From Clostridium simiarum (GTDB lineage Bacteria > Bacillota > Clostridia > Clostridiales > Clostridiaceae): a stretch of DNA of 64,000 nucleotides. This document shows positions 8,951 to 17,869 of the stretch, piece by piece. Each line of letters starts with the position of its first letter. Positions within the stretch are counted from its first letter, which is position 1. The position numbers and the translations under genes were made by a program. The notes beneath the pieces are model-generated. The model was given only the letters and a program-made list of their open reading frames with translations, did not search any database and was not told the DNA's origin. The stretch is taken from contig NZ_JAHLQL010000004.1 of assembly GCF_018919175.1 (NCBI RefSeq), positions 1 to 64,000 of the forward strand, given 5' to 3'.

Positions 8951-10060
8951 ATGAATAAGATTAAGGTCATGCAGGTGGTTACCACAGATAAGTTAAGTGG
9001 AGCTGAAAAAGTTGTTTTAGATATTGAAAACAATCTAGACAAAGATAGGTTTGAAGCTTTAGCTTTATGTGCAGGGGGAGAACTTAAAGATTTATATGAA
9101 AAATCAGGTATTAAAACTTATGTAGCAGATCTTAGTTCTTTAAAACCTGGAGAGATAAAAAAGTTTAGATCCTATCTAAAAGAAAACCCTGTAGATATTT
9201 TGCATGGGCATGATGTAAAAGCATCTATTGGAGCGTATATAGCCTCCAAGGGGTTAGGCATTCCAGTAATATCTCACTTGCATAGCTCTTACCCTTGGCT
9301 TCAAGGAGCATCGCCTTTAAAATATATAGATAGATTTTATAGAAAAAAATATAAACTTTCAATAGCTTGCTCTCATATGGTTAAAGAACATTATTTGAAT
9401 TATAATAAGGCTGTTTCAGAAGATAACATGAAGGTTTTAAATAATTCCTTTAACTTTAATGAACTTAAAGAAAAAGTTATATTACCTAAGAAAGAGATGA
9501 GAAGTAGGCTTAATATTAAAGAAAATGCCTTTGTCTTTGGATTCTTAGGTAGACTTTTAGATATAAAAGGAGCGGATCTTTTAATAGATACTTTTAATAA
9601 GATATCTAAAGACATACCAGAAAGTCTATTAGTAATAGTAGGGGACGGACCAGAAAGAGAAAAATTAGAGTCTATGGTAAAAAACTATGGATTAGATCAT
9701 AAGGTGCTTTTTGAAGGATACCAAAAGGATGTATATAGCTACTTAAATTTATTTGACTGTTTTATACTTCCTTCAAAACTAGAAGGGCTACCTATGGCAG
9801 TATTAGAAGCAATGGCAATGAGAGTACCGGTGATTTCAACTCCAGTAGCTGGAGTTAAAACTCTCATTAAGGACGGATTTAATGGTATAATATTAAAAGA
9901 GAGAGATGAAGCTAATCTTTATGAAGCTATGATTAAGGTACATTCTTCAGAGGATAATAGAGTAGCTTTAGCAGAAAATGCATATAAATATTTAGTAGAG
10001 AACTATAATATAGATATCTACATGGGAAAACTTCAAAAGATTTATGAAGGTATTAGATAA
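8951..10060 (+). CDS. Family 4 glycosyltransferase
   Basis: 369 aa GT-B enzyme. The N-terminus has KVMQVVTTDKLSGAEKVVLDI and a GHDVKAS segment. The C-terminal half begins FGFLGRLLDIKGADLLI and ends in the donor-site signature PSKLEGLPMAVLEAMA (E-G-x-P-x-A-x-x-E), so this is a confident GT4 call. The frame is open from a GTG at 8939, but GTGAGG there is the ribosome site for the ATG at 8951, which is taken as the start. Part of the LicD/Wzy operon. Confidence 0.9.
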   Translation: MNKIKVMQVVTTDKLSGAEKVVLDIENNLDKDRFEALALCAGGELKDLYEKSGIKTYVADLSSLKPGEIKKFRSYLKENPVDILHGHDVKASIGAYIASKGLGIPVISHLHSSYPWLQGASPLKYIDRFYRKKYKLSIACSHMVKEHYLNYNKAVSEDNMKVLNNSFNFNELKEKVILPKKEMRSRLNIKENAFVFGFLGRLLDIKGADLLIDTFNKISKDIPESLLVIVGDGPEREKLESMVKNYGLDHKVLFEGYQKDVYSYLNLFDCFILPSKLEGLPMAVLEAMAMRVPVISTPVAGVKTLIKDGFNGIILKERDEANLYEAMIKVHSSEDNRVALAENAYKYLVENYNIDIYMGKLQKIYEGIR

Positions 10061-10127
10061 TCAATAATTAAGGGCATTTTAGGTTAAGTTTTAAAAATAT
10101 TATATAATTGTAATGGAGAAGATGGTA

Positions 10128-11021
10128 ATGTCGATGAAAAATAAAACAAACAATTTAGATGATGTAGATGACCATTTGTGCAAGAATTTTAAAGAGGATA
10201 ACAGGTTGGGACAAGTAGTTCCCTGTTCTTTAGAAGAAGCTCAGGATATAATGCTTAGCATATTAAAAGAAGTGCATAGCATATGTCAAAAATATGGATT
10301 AACCTATTTCATTACAGATGGTACCCTTTTAGGGGCAGTAAGACACAAGGGTTTTATACCTTGGGATGATGATTTAGACATAGCCATGCCAAGAAATGAC
10401 TATGAAATATTTAAAGAAATAGCAAGAGAAGAGTTGTCAAAAGAATTCTTTATGCAAACTGTAGATACAGACCCGAATTATGACCTTTACAATATACCTT
10501 TAAAAATAAGACATAATAATAGTATCCTTTTAGAAACTGGAGAAGAGAAAAAAAACTATCATAATGGCATTTATATTGATATATTTGCTATAGATAGAGT
10601 CCCAGATACAAAGCTAAAACGGAAAATACAAAAAAACCTATCAAAGATTTTATTAAATATGAAAATGAAAATTAGTTTTGAAGATGGAATAAATCCAAAA
10701 TCCATAATTAGATGTGTTTTACAACTTATAGGCAAAATTATACCGTATAAACTTATAAGAAAAATTTTATATTCTACTCTAAAGTGGAGTAAACAGTCAA
10801 GGCTTCCATTGTTTTATTATGGGGTAGATCTTACCTTTGATAATGAGTTTAAAGAAGAAGAGATATTCCCTCTAAAGTCTATGGAGTTTGAAGGAGAAAG
10901 TTTCTGGGCACCTAATAATCCCCATGCATTACTTACAAGAACTTATGGAGATTATATGGAATTACCTCCAGAAGATAAAAGAGAGCAACATTCTAGCTTT
11001 ATAGGACTTAAAAAACAATAG
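10128..11021 (+). CDS. LicD-family phosphotransferase, paralogue 3
   Basis: 297 aa. The signature at ~64-85 reads DGTLLGAVRHKGFIPWDDD followed by LDI: the first Gly of the GG pair in the other two copies is Asp here, and the preceding WLE is FIT. Later blocks GIYIDIFAID and FEGESFWAPNNPHALLTRTYGDYMELP are intact, so the enzyme is probably active. The start is ATG 10128, 9 nt after GGAG; ATG codons at 10113, 10122 and 10134 are alternatives. Last gene of the operon. Confidence 0.86.
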   Translation: MSMKNKTNNLDDVDDHLCKNFKEDNRLGQVVPCSLEEAQDIMLSILKEVHSICQKYGLTYFITDGTLLGAVRHKGFIPWDDDLDIAMPRNDYEIFKEIAREELSKEFFMQTVDTDPNYDLYNIPLKIRHNNSILLETGEEKKNYHNGIYIDIFAIDRVPDTKLKRKIQKNLSKILLNMKMKISFEDGINPKSIIRCVLQLIGKIIPYKLIRKILYSTLKWSKQSRLPLFYYGVDLTFDNEFKEEEIFPLKSMEFEGESFWAPNNPHALLTRTYGDYMELPPEDKREQHSSFIGLKKQ

Positions 11022-11100
11022 AGAATTAAGTTAATGCATAGGTTTTAAAACTTGGATTTTTAGATATGTTTAAGAATAGTTTCAATAATATAAGAATTTT

Positions 11101-11194
11101 TAAGGGAAGTCTTTTGATATGACTCCTTTATAGTTATACACTTCTTATTTTTAGTGTTTAACTTTTGGGATGCACATGATTTGGACTTCCCTTA
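11101..11194. other. Structured intergenic segment after the glycan operon
   Basis: The 11022-11259 gap has no gene. Its main feature is an 11-bp perfect closing stem (TAAGGGAAGTC at 11101 and GACTTCCCTTA at 11184) enclosing ~72 nt. It could be a 3' UTR structure or a small RNA. A short AGCT/AGCT hairpin with a T-run at ~11215-11233 may terminate transcription. Confidence 0.35.
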
Positions 11195-11259
11195 ATGAAG
11201 GTTTTAAGAATTTTAGCTAAAGAGCTTTTTTATATTTCTAAATCATAACTTTTACTTAT

Positions 11260-11904
11260 CTATTTTAAATTACTATAATCCTTTATAAATTTATCTGATT
11301 CTAGAATTATTGCATCCATGTTATGGTGAGAAAAGGAGTCATAAACAGCAACTACCTTCATTCCAGCTGACTTGGCACCTTTTATAGCAGGAAGGATATC
11401 TTCAAAAACTACGCATTCTTCAGGAGAAACCTTAAGCCTCTCTGCTGTTAATAGATAAACATCAGGAAAACTTTTATTCCTTTCAACCTCATCTGTAGTG
11501 GTTATTACATCAAAATAATTATAGATATTATATTTTTTAAGTATCATCTCTAAAAGAGGAACAGAATTACTAGTGGCAAGAGCTATTTTTATGCCCCTGT
11601 CTTTTAAAGATTTTATAAAATCATCAGCACCAGGCTTTAAAAATACATTGTCCCTATATTCAGCCATAGCCATATCATGCCATTCTTTAAGTATCTCATC
11701 TAAAGAATCTTCAAGGTTAAATTTTTCTTTAAAATAGATGGCTGTATCATAAATACTCAAATGTTCAATATGGTCTCTTAAAGTATGAGGCATATTTAAA
11801 CCTCTTTTTAACAGATAATCCTCATCTATTTTTCCCCATACCCACATGGAATCAATTAAAGTACCATCCATATCAAATATAGCAGCTTTTACATCTTTAA
11901 GCAT
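11260..11904 (-). CDS. HAD-superfamily hydrolase (beta-phosphoglucomutase-like, subfamily IA)
   Basis: 214 aa. Motif I is FDMDGTLIDS with nucleophile Asp11 and acid/base Asp13; an alpha-helical cap follows; motif II is ALATSNS; motif III/IV is KSFPDVYLLTAERL...CVVFEDILPAIKGAKSAG. These mark a phosphatase/phosphomutase of the PgmB/GPH type. Substrate unknown. The start is ATG 11904; a GTG at 11916 overlaps the AAGGGGTG ribosome site. It lies downstream of the nitrogenase-like genes on the same strand, but a large inverted repeat separates them. Confidence 0.88.
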   Translation of the reverse strand: MLKDVKAAIFDMDGTLIDSMWVWGKIDEDYLLKRGLNMPHTLRDHIEHLSIYDTAIYFKEKFNLEDSLDEILKEWHDMAMAEYRDNVFLKPGADDFIKSLKDRGIKIALATSNSVPLLEMILKKYNIYNYFDVITTTDEVERNKSFPDVYLLTAERLKVSPEECVVFEDILPAIKGAKSAGMKVVAVYDSFSHHNMDAIILESDKFIKDYSNLK

Positions 11905-11910
11905 ATATAA

Positions 11911-11973
11911 AATCACCCCTTATTAGATTATACCATTTAAAATTAAAATTATATAACCTAATAAGGGGTGATT
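11911..11973 (-). promoter_or_regulatory. Perfect 16-bp inverted repeat covering the HAD ribosome site
   Basis: AATCACCCCTTATTAG (11911-11926) and its exact complement at 11958-11973, separated by 31 nt. Read on the minus strand, the second arm contains the AAGGGGTG ribosome site of the HAD gene, and the loop contains a TATAAT (11932-11927) that could be its own -10 with only a weak -35. A transcript running in from the nitrogenase-like operon would fold and hide the ribosome site; one starting in the loop would not. Confidence 0.7.
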
Positions 11974-11983
11974 AATTATAACC

Positions 11984-13192
11984 TTAAGGATTTAGACATT
12001 TATTTAGTAGATTTAGTGCTCCTCTAAATCCTACATAAGGAGCATAAGGATATTTTAAAAAGTGAAACTCATAAGTTGGGATATCTATTTGTATTTTCTT
12101 GCATTTATTTTTAGATATACTAAGTGTAGCAGCATTACCCATAAGAATCTGATAATCCCCATTTTTAATTATTTCTTCCCACTGATTTTCTTTATAAAAG
12201 GGAATGTTGTCTGTTTTCATGTCAGGAGAAGTACACCAGGCATGAGATATGTTAAAGCCGGCTTCATTCTTTAGAAAATCCATTATTCCACTTACTACAT
12301 CAAAATGAGCTCCAATAGCAATTGAAGGTTTTCTGAATTGGCTAGTATAGTTTAAGGCAACCTTTATGGTAGGCTCTAACTCTTTTACTTCAGATTTTAT
12401 AAACTCATCATTACATTTAACTTTTAGAGCTTCTGAAATTTTTTCAATCCATTGTAAAGTTCCTTTAAGACCGTAAGGTTTTCCAAAAACATAAGGTGTT
12501 CCAAAACGATTTTCGAGGGTTTTACAAGCATTGATACCTTCATTTCTTAATGCAATATTTATATGAGAGGATCCCATAGATTTTATATCAGAAATACTAG
12601 TATCAGAAGTCATTATGCAAGTTGGATCAGCGTTAAAGCATCCCTTTAATATTCTCTTAATTTCATATACATCTGAAAGATAATTAAAATCATCTGCACA
12701 AGAACCTATTATGTTAAAAGTTAAATTTTCTGTTTTATTAATATCAACAGGGATAGTTTTTACTAAGGTGTCAAGTGTATCACGAACTCCCATGGTCCAA
12801 TTACCTTGGAAACCATCATTTTTTATAGGTATTATTTGTGTATCACTATATTTCTTTTGATATTTTCTACAATTCATAGCAATATCTGATCCCATAGTTG
12901 CTGAAAGTGTAGAGGGCATAACAAAAATAACAGGGGGATTATCCTTTTTAATGATTTCATCTATTGCTTTATCAAGACGAGTCATTTCCCCTAAGGCTAT
13001 ATCAGTTTCGTCTAGGTGAGTTGCAAATATTTTGCTGTTTTGTTCTCCCTGCATTCTAGCAAAACTGTTTAATTCAAATCTGGTAGTTCCGGATGTACCA
13101 AATTCTAGTATATAAGCATCCTTTATAGGTAATAGTGTCCAAAGTGATCCCATTCTATCAGAGGGTATAGGATAGTATTTATAAAGAGCCAC
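11984..13192 (-). CDS. Nitrogenase component-1-like protein, NifK-type subunit
   Basis: 402 aa. Nitrogenase component-1/oxidoreductase fold: FGTSGTTRFE aligns with the NifK/BchB region around the second P-cluster Cys, and FVMPSTLSATMGSDI with the third. All three P-cluster Cys positions are replaced (about Met14, Thr37, and Leu/Ser in STLSATMGSD). FGTPYVFGKPYGLKGT is the typical second-domain block. It presumably pairs with the NifD-like subunit encoded just upstream. The GTG start overlaps the previous TAG by one base, indicating translational coupling. It is not a true nitrogenase: no NifEN/NifB genes are here and the subunit is short. The substrate is unknown. Confidence 0.85.
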   Translation of the reverse strand: MALYKYYPIPSDRMGSLWTLLPIKDAYILEFGTSGTTRFELNSFARMQGEQNSKIFATHLDETDIALGEMTRLDKAIDEIIKKDNPPVIFVMPSTLSATMGSDIAMNCRKYQKKYSDTQIIPIKNDGFQGNWTMGVRDTLDTLVKTIPVDINKTENLTFNIIGSCADDFNYLSDVYEIKRILKGCFNADPTCIMTSDTSISDIKSMGSSHINIALRNEGINACKTLENRFGTPYVFGKPYGLKGTLQWIEKISEALKVKCNDEFIKSEVKELEPTIKVALNYTSQFRKPSIAIGAHFDVVSGIMDFLKNEAGFNISHAWCTSPDMKTDNIPFYKENQWEEIIKNGDYQILMGNAATLSISKNKCKKIQIDIPTYEFHFLKYPYAPYVGFRGALNLLNKCLNP

Positions 13193-14502
13193 TATTCATT
13201 CACCTCCCCATTAATTTCATGATTACAAGATTTATTTATATAGCATATATTTTTAAGAACACCTAAAGGTTGTTCAAATCCAAGTTCAGAATCATAATTT
13301 TTGTATTTTATACACTTCATAGCGGATGTTTCGCTTTTTTCTATTGGAGTATATCCAAAGAAGTAGTCTACAGGGAATGCTTTTAAAGCATTATTTATGG
13401 TACTAAAATTAAAGGTATGTCCTACATAAGGATTACAATCTAATGAAAGTATTTTATCACTCCATAACTTATTTTTATCAAAAAAGTATTCTGCTTCTAT
13501 ATATACTGGTTTCATTCCCAAAGATGAAAGAAAGGCTGAATGGATAAATGGATCTAACAACATATATCCACTGGCAAAGGTCTTTCCTTTAAGAATAGAT
13601 TTATAAGGCTCTATACCTTCTTTAGCATTTATATAAAGTTCATCTATTTCTTTTTCTATAGATATATCCAAATAACTAGCTATTTCTTTATAGGCAGTTT
13701 TTATTTCATCAATGTCTAAAAGATGAGGAAATAAAACATAAGGAGTTCCAAACTTTTCATGAATCCTTTCAGCCAAAGGCAATGCAGCAATATCTGTAAC
13801 AATAGAAAGTGCAGCTGAGGGAGCCTTCCTTAAAGAATCAACTGTTAGATTGTGGGGAATTGTACAATTAATTTTTATATTATGCTCTTTTAATAAACTT
13901 ATAACTTCACTTTTTAGAAGTTTATTTGAACCCTCACCTAAGAGGTTAATAGTATCTTTTTCAACGTTTTGTTTTTCCATAATATCACAAAGAGAACTTA
14001 AGGAAGCTTCTTTTGAAGGTATGGAACTATAACATTTAAAATGAGCAGCATTTATATGTATTACCTTTGCATTTAAAATAGAATTTGCTTTGCGTGCTAT
14101 TCCTTGAAAATCTTCACCAATCATCTCAGGAACGCAAGCAGAAACTAAAACTATTACCTCAGCGCCTGTTTTGTCTATTTCTTGTAATGCAGAAATAATC
14201 CCATCGCTACAACCAAAAATAACCTCTTTTGGATCTAAAGAATAAGACCAGGTAGTATTACTTTCAAACTCATCTTTAGACCTTATGGATATATTTTTAT
14301 TATAATAGGTACATTCAGCAGTACCTACTATTAACTTTGCCACTCCATTTATTCCTGAAAAAACATGATTAACTAATGCAAGAGGGCACCTAGAACCGGG
14401 ATAGATGGCATAGGCACCTTGTTTAATATCTTTATCTTTTTTTATATCTGAAAGTTTTCTTAAATTATTTATATTTTCTTTTGAAATAGAATTGATTTCC
14501 AT
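13192..14502 (-). CDS. Nitrogenase component-1-like protein, NifD-type subunit
   Basis: 436 aa. Three Cys at 39 (YPGSRCPL), 64 (VGTAECTYY) and 123 (SACVPEMIGED) match the spacing and context of the cluster-binding Cys of NifD and BchN, so this subunit should hold a [4Fe-4S]-type or P-cluster-like centre. FGTPYVLFPHLLDID and YMLLDPFIHSAFLSSLGM are second- and third-domain blocks. With its NifK-like partner and the NifH-like ATPase it forms a complete two-component reductase set, like DPOR or Mar. Ribosome site AGAGGTGGG before ATG 14502, 31 nt after the NifH-like gene. Confidence 0.87.
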   Translation of the reverse strand: MEINSISKENINNLRKLSDIKKDKDIKQGAYAIYPGSRCPLALVNHVFSGINGVAKLIVGTAECTYYNKNISIRSKDEFESNTTWSYSLDPKEVIFGCSDGIISALQEIDKTGAEVIVLVSACVPEMIGEDFQGIARKANSILNAKVIHINAAHFKCYSSIPSKEASLSSLCDIMEKQNVEKDTINLLGEGSNKLLKSEVISLLKEHNIKINCTIPHNLTVDSLRKAPSAALSIVTDIAALPLAERIHEKFGTPYVLFPHLLDIDEIKTAYKEIASYLDISIEKEIDELYINAKEGIEPYKSILKGKTFASGYMLLDPFIHSAFLSSLGMKPVYIEAEYFFDKNKLWSDKILSLDCNPYVGHTFNFSTINNALKAFPVDYFFGYTPIEKSETSAMKCIKYKNYDSELGFEQPLGVLKNICYINKSCNHEINGEVNE

Positions 14503-14533
14503 AACCCACCTCTTTTAAATAACCTTAAAAAGT

Positions 14534-15295
14534 TTATTCATTAATCTTACTTCCATAAACTATATTTGCAAGGTTATAGTATTCTTTTGCCATTTCACTA
14601 TCTGGAAATGCTTGTACAACAGTCATACCCATAGATTCAGCTTGTTGAACTGCTGGATCTCTAGGTACATTATAAAGTATCTCGGTTCCAATTTCCTCTG
14701 CAGCTTTTTGCACTAATTCTTTTTCGCCTTCAAAATTTTTAGCGTTAAAAATAAGACCTTTTAAAGAAGCATAGCCCATTTTTCCAAAGTTTTTTACAGC
14801 ATAGGAAATATTGCTTGCAGCATAAAGCGACATCATCTCTCCAGAGGTGACAATACATACTTCATCAGCATAGCCACCTCTTATTGGCATAGAAAAACCA
14901 CCACAAACTACGTCACCTAAAACATCATAAAGAACTACATCAGGCTTATAGTATTCGTAGGCATTAAGTTCTTCTAATTTTTCAAAGGCAGTTATGATAC
15001 CTCTTCCTGCACATCCCACTCCTGGCATAGGTCCACCAGCTTCTACACAAAGAACTCCACTGTCACTTTCCACTACTAAATTCTTCAAAGTCAATTCGCT
15101 ATCATCTATATTTCTTAAAGTTTCAAGTACAGTTGGAATAGGCTTACCATAAGTTAAGTTTCTAGTTGAATCCGCTTTAGGGTCGCAACCGATTTGCAGT
15201 ACTCTCTTTCCCATAGAAGAAAGTGCAACAGAAATGTTAGATACTGTTGTAGATTTGCCTATTCCGCCTTTTCCATATATTGCAATTCTTTTCAT
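14534..15295 (-). CDS. Nitrogenase Fe-protein-like ATPase (NifH/BchL superfamily)
   Basis: 253 aa. P-loop GKGGIGKST at 8-16; cluster-bridging Cys95 in GVGCAGRG and Cys131 in [11 protein letters not shown], the two ligands for the inter-subunit [4Fe-4S] cluster; Arg98 corresponds to the ADP-ribosylated Arg of NifH. All residues for ATP-driven electron transfer are present. It should deliver low-potential electrons to the NifD/K-like partner. First gene of the minus-strand operon; GGGGG ribosome site 7 nt before ATG 15295. A Fur-type box lies in its leader (15362-15380), so it should be switched on by iron limitation. Confidence 0.93.
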   Translation of the reverse strand: MKRIAIYGKGGIGKSTTVSNISVALSSMGKRVLQIGCDPKADSTRNLTYGKPIPTVLETLRNIDDSELTLKNLVVESDSGVLCVEAGGPMPGVGCAGRGIITAFEKLEELNAYEYYKPDVVLYDVLGDVVCGGFSMPIRGGYADEVCIVTSGEMMSLYAASNISYAVKNFGKMGYASLKGLIFNAKNFEGEKELVQKAAEEIGTEILYNVPRDPAVQQAESMGMTVVQAFPDSEMAKEYYNLANIVYGSKINE

Positions 15296-15361
15296 CTATA
15301 ATCCCCCTACAAGTTTAATTATTTATTATCTTAATTATTATTTTGATTATTTTTAATACGT

Positions 15362-15429
15362 GATAATGATAATAATTATCATACATTAAACATAAAGTGA
15401 ATTATACCACCTAAGTAAAATTTAGGCAA
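15362..15429 (-). promoter_or_regulatory. Promoter and Fur box of the nitrogenase-like operon
   Basis: Reading leftward: TTGCCT (15429-15424), 17 nt, TATAAT (15406-15401). Then, just downstream of the expected start, GATAATGATAATAATTATC (15362-15380 on the plus strand), which differs from the classical 19-bp Fur box at one position. Binding would block early transcription when iron is plentiful. Confidence 0.85.
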
Positions 15430-15594
15430 GTAAATAAATACCTGTACTTGTTATTGTTTTAACATTAAATTTTTAATAAAATAAGACATTTTTGTATTAT
15501 AAAGCAACATTAATCAGTTTACGGATAAAATTTTATGTACATATAAAGAAGTATATGTAAAAACATAAATTTTACAAGGAAAATAAAGAATGGG

Positions 15595-15644
15595 TTGACA
15601 AATATAACTATCAGTAAGTATAATCAGTAATGAAATCCATTATC
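15595..15644 (+). promoter_or_regulatory. Promoter with second Fur-like box, ABC importer operon
   Basis: TTGACA (15595-15600), 18 nt, TATAAT (15619-15624), followed at 15626-15644 by a 19-mer matching the Fur box at 14 of 19 positions (TAATGA and CATTATC halves intact). Both divergent operons therefore carry Fur-type sites just after their promoters. Confidence 0.8.
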
Positions 15645-15690
15645 GATAACAAAAGTTTATATATAAACAAAGATTATATTAAGTTTTTAA

Positions 15691-15769
15691 ATTGATTTAA
15701 ATCTAACACAACTTTAGAAAAATTGATTTAAATATAACGTGTAAGCATATTAATTGATTTAAATCTAAC
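15691..15769 (+). repeat. Three helically phased 17-bp direct repeats (operator-like)
   Basis: ATTGATTTAAATCTAAC at 15691-15707 and 15753-15769, and the same with one change (C to A) at 15722-15738. The spacing is exactly 31 bp (three helical turns) both times. Each copy contains the palindrome GATTTAAATC (GATTTAAATA in the middle copy). They lie in the leader between the Fur-controlled promoter and the importer's first gene. Confidence 0.8.
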
Positions 15770-15872
15770 CAAGTGTATAAATTTTAAATTCTTTATGATA
15801 AGTTATAACACCATAAAGAGATATTCGTAGGAAGAAGAAATATATAAATATTAAAGGAGAGTAGGGATAGTA

Positions 15873-16841
15873 ATGAAAAAAAAGTTATTAGTATTAACGC
15901 TATCAGCATTAATGGCTGTTGGAATAGTAGGATGCGGCAATAAGAATAATGCTGAGGACAAAGCAGCCAATGCGCCAAAGCAAGAACAACAAGAAAACAA
16001 AGAAAAAAAGGTAAGTTATTTAGGAAAAGAATATACAGTACCTAGTAAAGATCCAAGGATTGTTATAACAGGAACTTTGGAATCAATGGAGGACGCTTTG
16101 ATTTTAGGAGTAAAACCTGTAGGAGCTATGACTTCAGGTGGAAAATTCCCAGAGATTTTTAAAGACATAACTAGTGAAGCTAAACCAATAGGAGAAAAAA
16201 CTCAACCAAACATTGAAACAATTTTATCCTTAAAACCAGATATCATACTAGGATCAACTAAGTTTCCAGCAGAAGCTTTAGAAAAATTAAATAAGGTAAA
16301 GGATACTGTACCAGTTTCACACATATCCACTGACTGGGAAGCTAATCTTATGCTTATGGGAGAAATAAGTGGTAAAGAGGATAAGGCAAAAGAAATTATA
16401 CAAAAGTATAAAGAGGAGGCAAAAAAAGGCAAGGAACAGCTTGGTGACAAGATGAAAGATAAAAAGGTTGTAGCTATAAGAATAAGAGCGGGTAATATAG
16501 CTATATATCCTGCAGGAGTATTCTTTAACCCAGTTCTTTATGATGAATTAGGCCTAGAAGTTCCAGAAACCATAAAAGCTGCAAAAGCTCAAGAAATGCT
16601 ATCTTTAGAGAAATTCTCAGAGTTAAACCCAGATTATATTTTTGTTCAGTTTTCTGAAGATGAAAATAAAGACAACCCTAAAGCTCTAGAAGAATTAAAT
16701 AAAAATCCTATATGGAGCAGTATTAATGCAGTTAAAAATGGAAAAGTATTTGTAAATACTGTTGATCCAATAGCTCAAGGAGGAACAGCTTGGAGTAAAT
16801 CAAACTTCTTAAAGGCGGCTGTATCTGAACTATCTAAATAA
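15873..16841 (+). CDS. Iron-chelate/cobalamin-type ABC importer, substrate-binding lipoprotein
   Basis: 322 aa. Signal peptide with lipobox GIVGC (Cys at ~21), then a charged linker and a Peripla_BP_2 (FepB/BtuF class III) domain: DPRIVITGTLESMEDALILGVKPVG, NIETILSLKPDIILGS, and the C-terminal NPIWSSINAVKNGKVFVN. It captures a metal chelate, heme or corrinoid outside the membrane and hands it to the permeases encoded next. AAAGGAG ribosome site before ATG 15873. The Fur-type control supports an iron-bearing ligand over cobalamin (inference). Confidence 0.9.
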   Translation: MKKKLLVLTLSALMAVGIVGCGNKNNAEDKAANAPKQEQQENKEKKVSYLGKEYTVPSKDPRIVITGTLESMEDALILGVKPVGAMTSGGKFPEIFKDITSEAKPIGEKTQPNIETILSLKPDIILGSTKFPAEALEKLNKVKDTVPVSHISTDWEANLMLMGEISGKEDKAKEIIQKYKEEAKKGKEQLGDKMKDKKVVAIRIRAGNIAIYPAGVFFNPVLYDELGLEVPETIKAAKAQEMLSLEKFSELNPDYIFVQFSEDENKDNPKALEELNKNPIWSSINAVKNGKVFVNTVDPIAQGGTAWSKSNFLKAAVSELSK

Positions 16842-16861
16842 TTAGGAGTGAACGTAACATT

Positions 16862-17869
16862 ATGTCAAAAAAGATTTCGAAGCCAATATTAATTTTATCG
16901 ATATCACCAATACTTATAGTATTAACAGTGATTATATCAATCCTATATGGAGCAAAAGATATTGATATAAACATAATAAGAGATGCTTTCTTAAACTTTG
17001 ATTCGGGCAACGTAAATCATCAGATCATAATGTATTCTCGTTTGCCAAGAGTTGTAAGTTCACTTTTAATTGGGGCATTTTTAGCAGTATCAGGGGCATT
17101 AATGCAAGGTATAACAAGGAACTACCTTGCATCCCCTTCCATTATGGGAGTTTCCGATGGATCGGTTTTTGCTGTTACAATTTGTATGATATTTTTTCCA
17201 GAAACATCGTCTCTTAGTTTAATTCTTTTTTCTTTTATAGGTTCGGCAGTTGGAGCATTGATAATATTTGGACTAGCATCTCTCCTACCAAATGGTATGA
17301 CGCCAGTACGTCTTGCTATTATTGGTACAATAACAGGTGCCTTTTTAAATAGTATTTCCGCAGCATTATCTACATATTTTCAAGTTTCACAAAACATAAG
17401 TTTTTGGTATAATGCTAAGCTTCATCAAATTACTCCAGATAAAATAAAGATTATAATACCTTTTGCTATAGTAGGAATGATAGCTGCAATGGCAATATCT
17501 AAATCTATAACAATATTATCTTTAGGAGAGGAAATTTCAATTAGTCTTGGACAAAGAACTGTACTTATAAAAGTTATTGCCATGATTACCGTAGTTATAT
17601 TAACTGGAATATCAGTGGCTCTAGCAGGTAAGATAGCTTTTATTGGACTTATAATACCTCATACAATTAAATTCTTAATTGGAAGTGATTATAGATGGGT
17701 TATTCCATGTTCAGCAGTAACTGGAGGCATATTTTTGGCAGTTTGTGATATAGTGAGCAGATTTTTGAATTATCCTTTTGAAACACCCATTGGAGTTGTA
17801 ACTTCACTTATAGGGGTGCCTTTCTTTTTATATTTAGCAAGGACTAAAGGAGGGCAAAAAAATGCGTAA
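16862..17869 (+). CDS. FecCD-family ABC importer permease, subunit 1
   Basis: 335 aa, about nine membrane helices, full-length for the BtuC/FecCD family. Conserved blocks: RLPRVVSSLLIGAFLAVSGALMQGITRN near residues 60-87, and GKIAFIGLIIPHTIKFLIGSDYRW, the cytoplasmic coupling region that contacts the ATPase. The next gene starts 8 nt inside this one's 3' end. It forms a heterodimeric channel with the next permease. Confidence 0.92.
   Translation: MSKKISKPILILSISPILIVLTVIISILYGAKDIDINIIRDAFLNFDSGNVNHQIIMYSRLPRVVSSLLIGAFLAVSGALMQGITRNYLASPSIMGVSDGSVFAVTICMIFFPETSSLSLILFSFIGSAVGALIIFGLASLLPNGMTPVRLAIIGTITGAFLNSISAALSTYFQVSQNISFWYNAKLHQITPDKIKIIIPFAIVGMIAAMAISKSITILSLGEEISISLGQRTVLIKVIAMITVVILTGISVALAGKIAFIGLIIPHTIKFLIGSDYRWVIPCSAVTGGIFLAVCDIVSRFLNYPFETPIGVVTSLIGVPFFLYLARTKGGQKNA

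Noticed and set aside
11984..15295. True nitrogen-fixing nitrogenase
   Set aside because: The K-like subunit lacks all P-cluster Cys, both subunits are short, and no nifEN or nifB is present.
15691..15769. Mini CRISPR array
   Set aside because: Repeats are 17 bp with 14-nt gaps, contain a short palindrome, and there are no cas genes; operator sites fit better.
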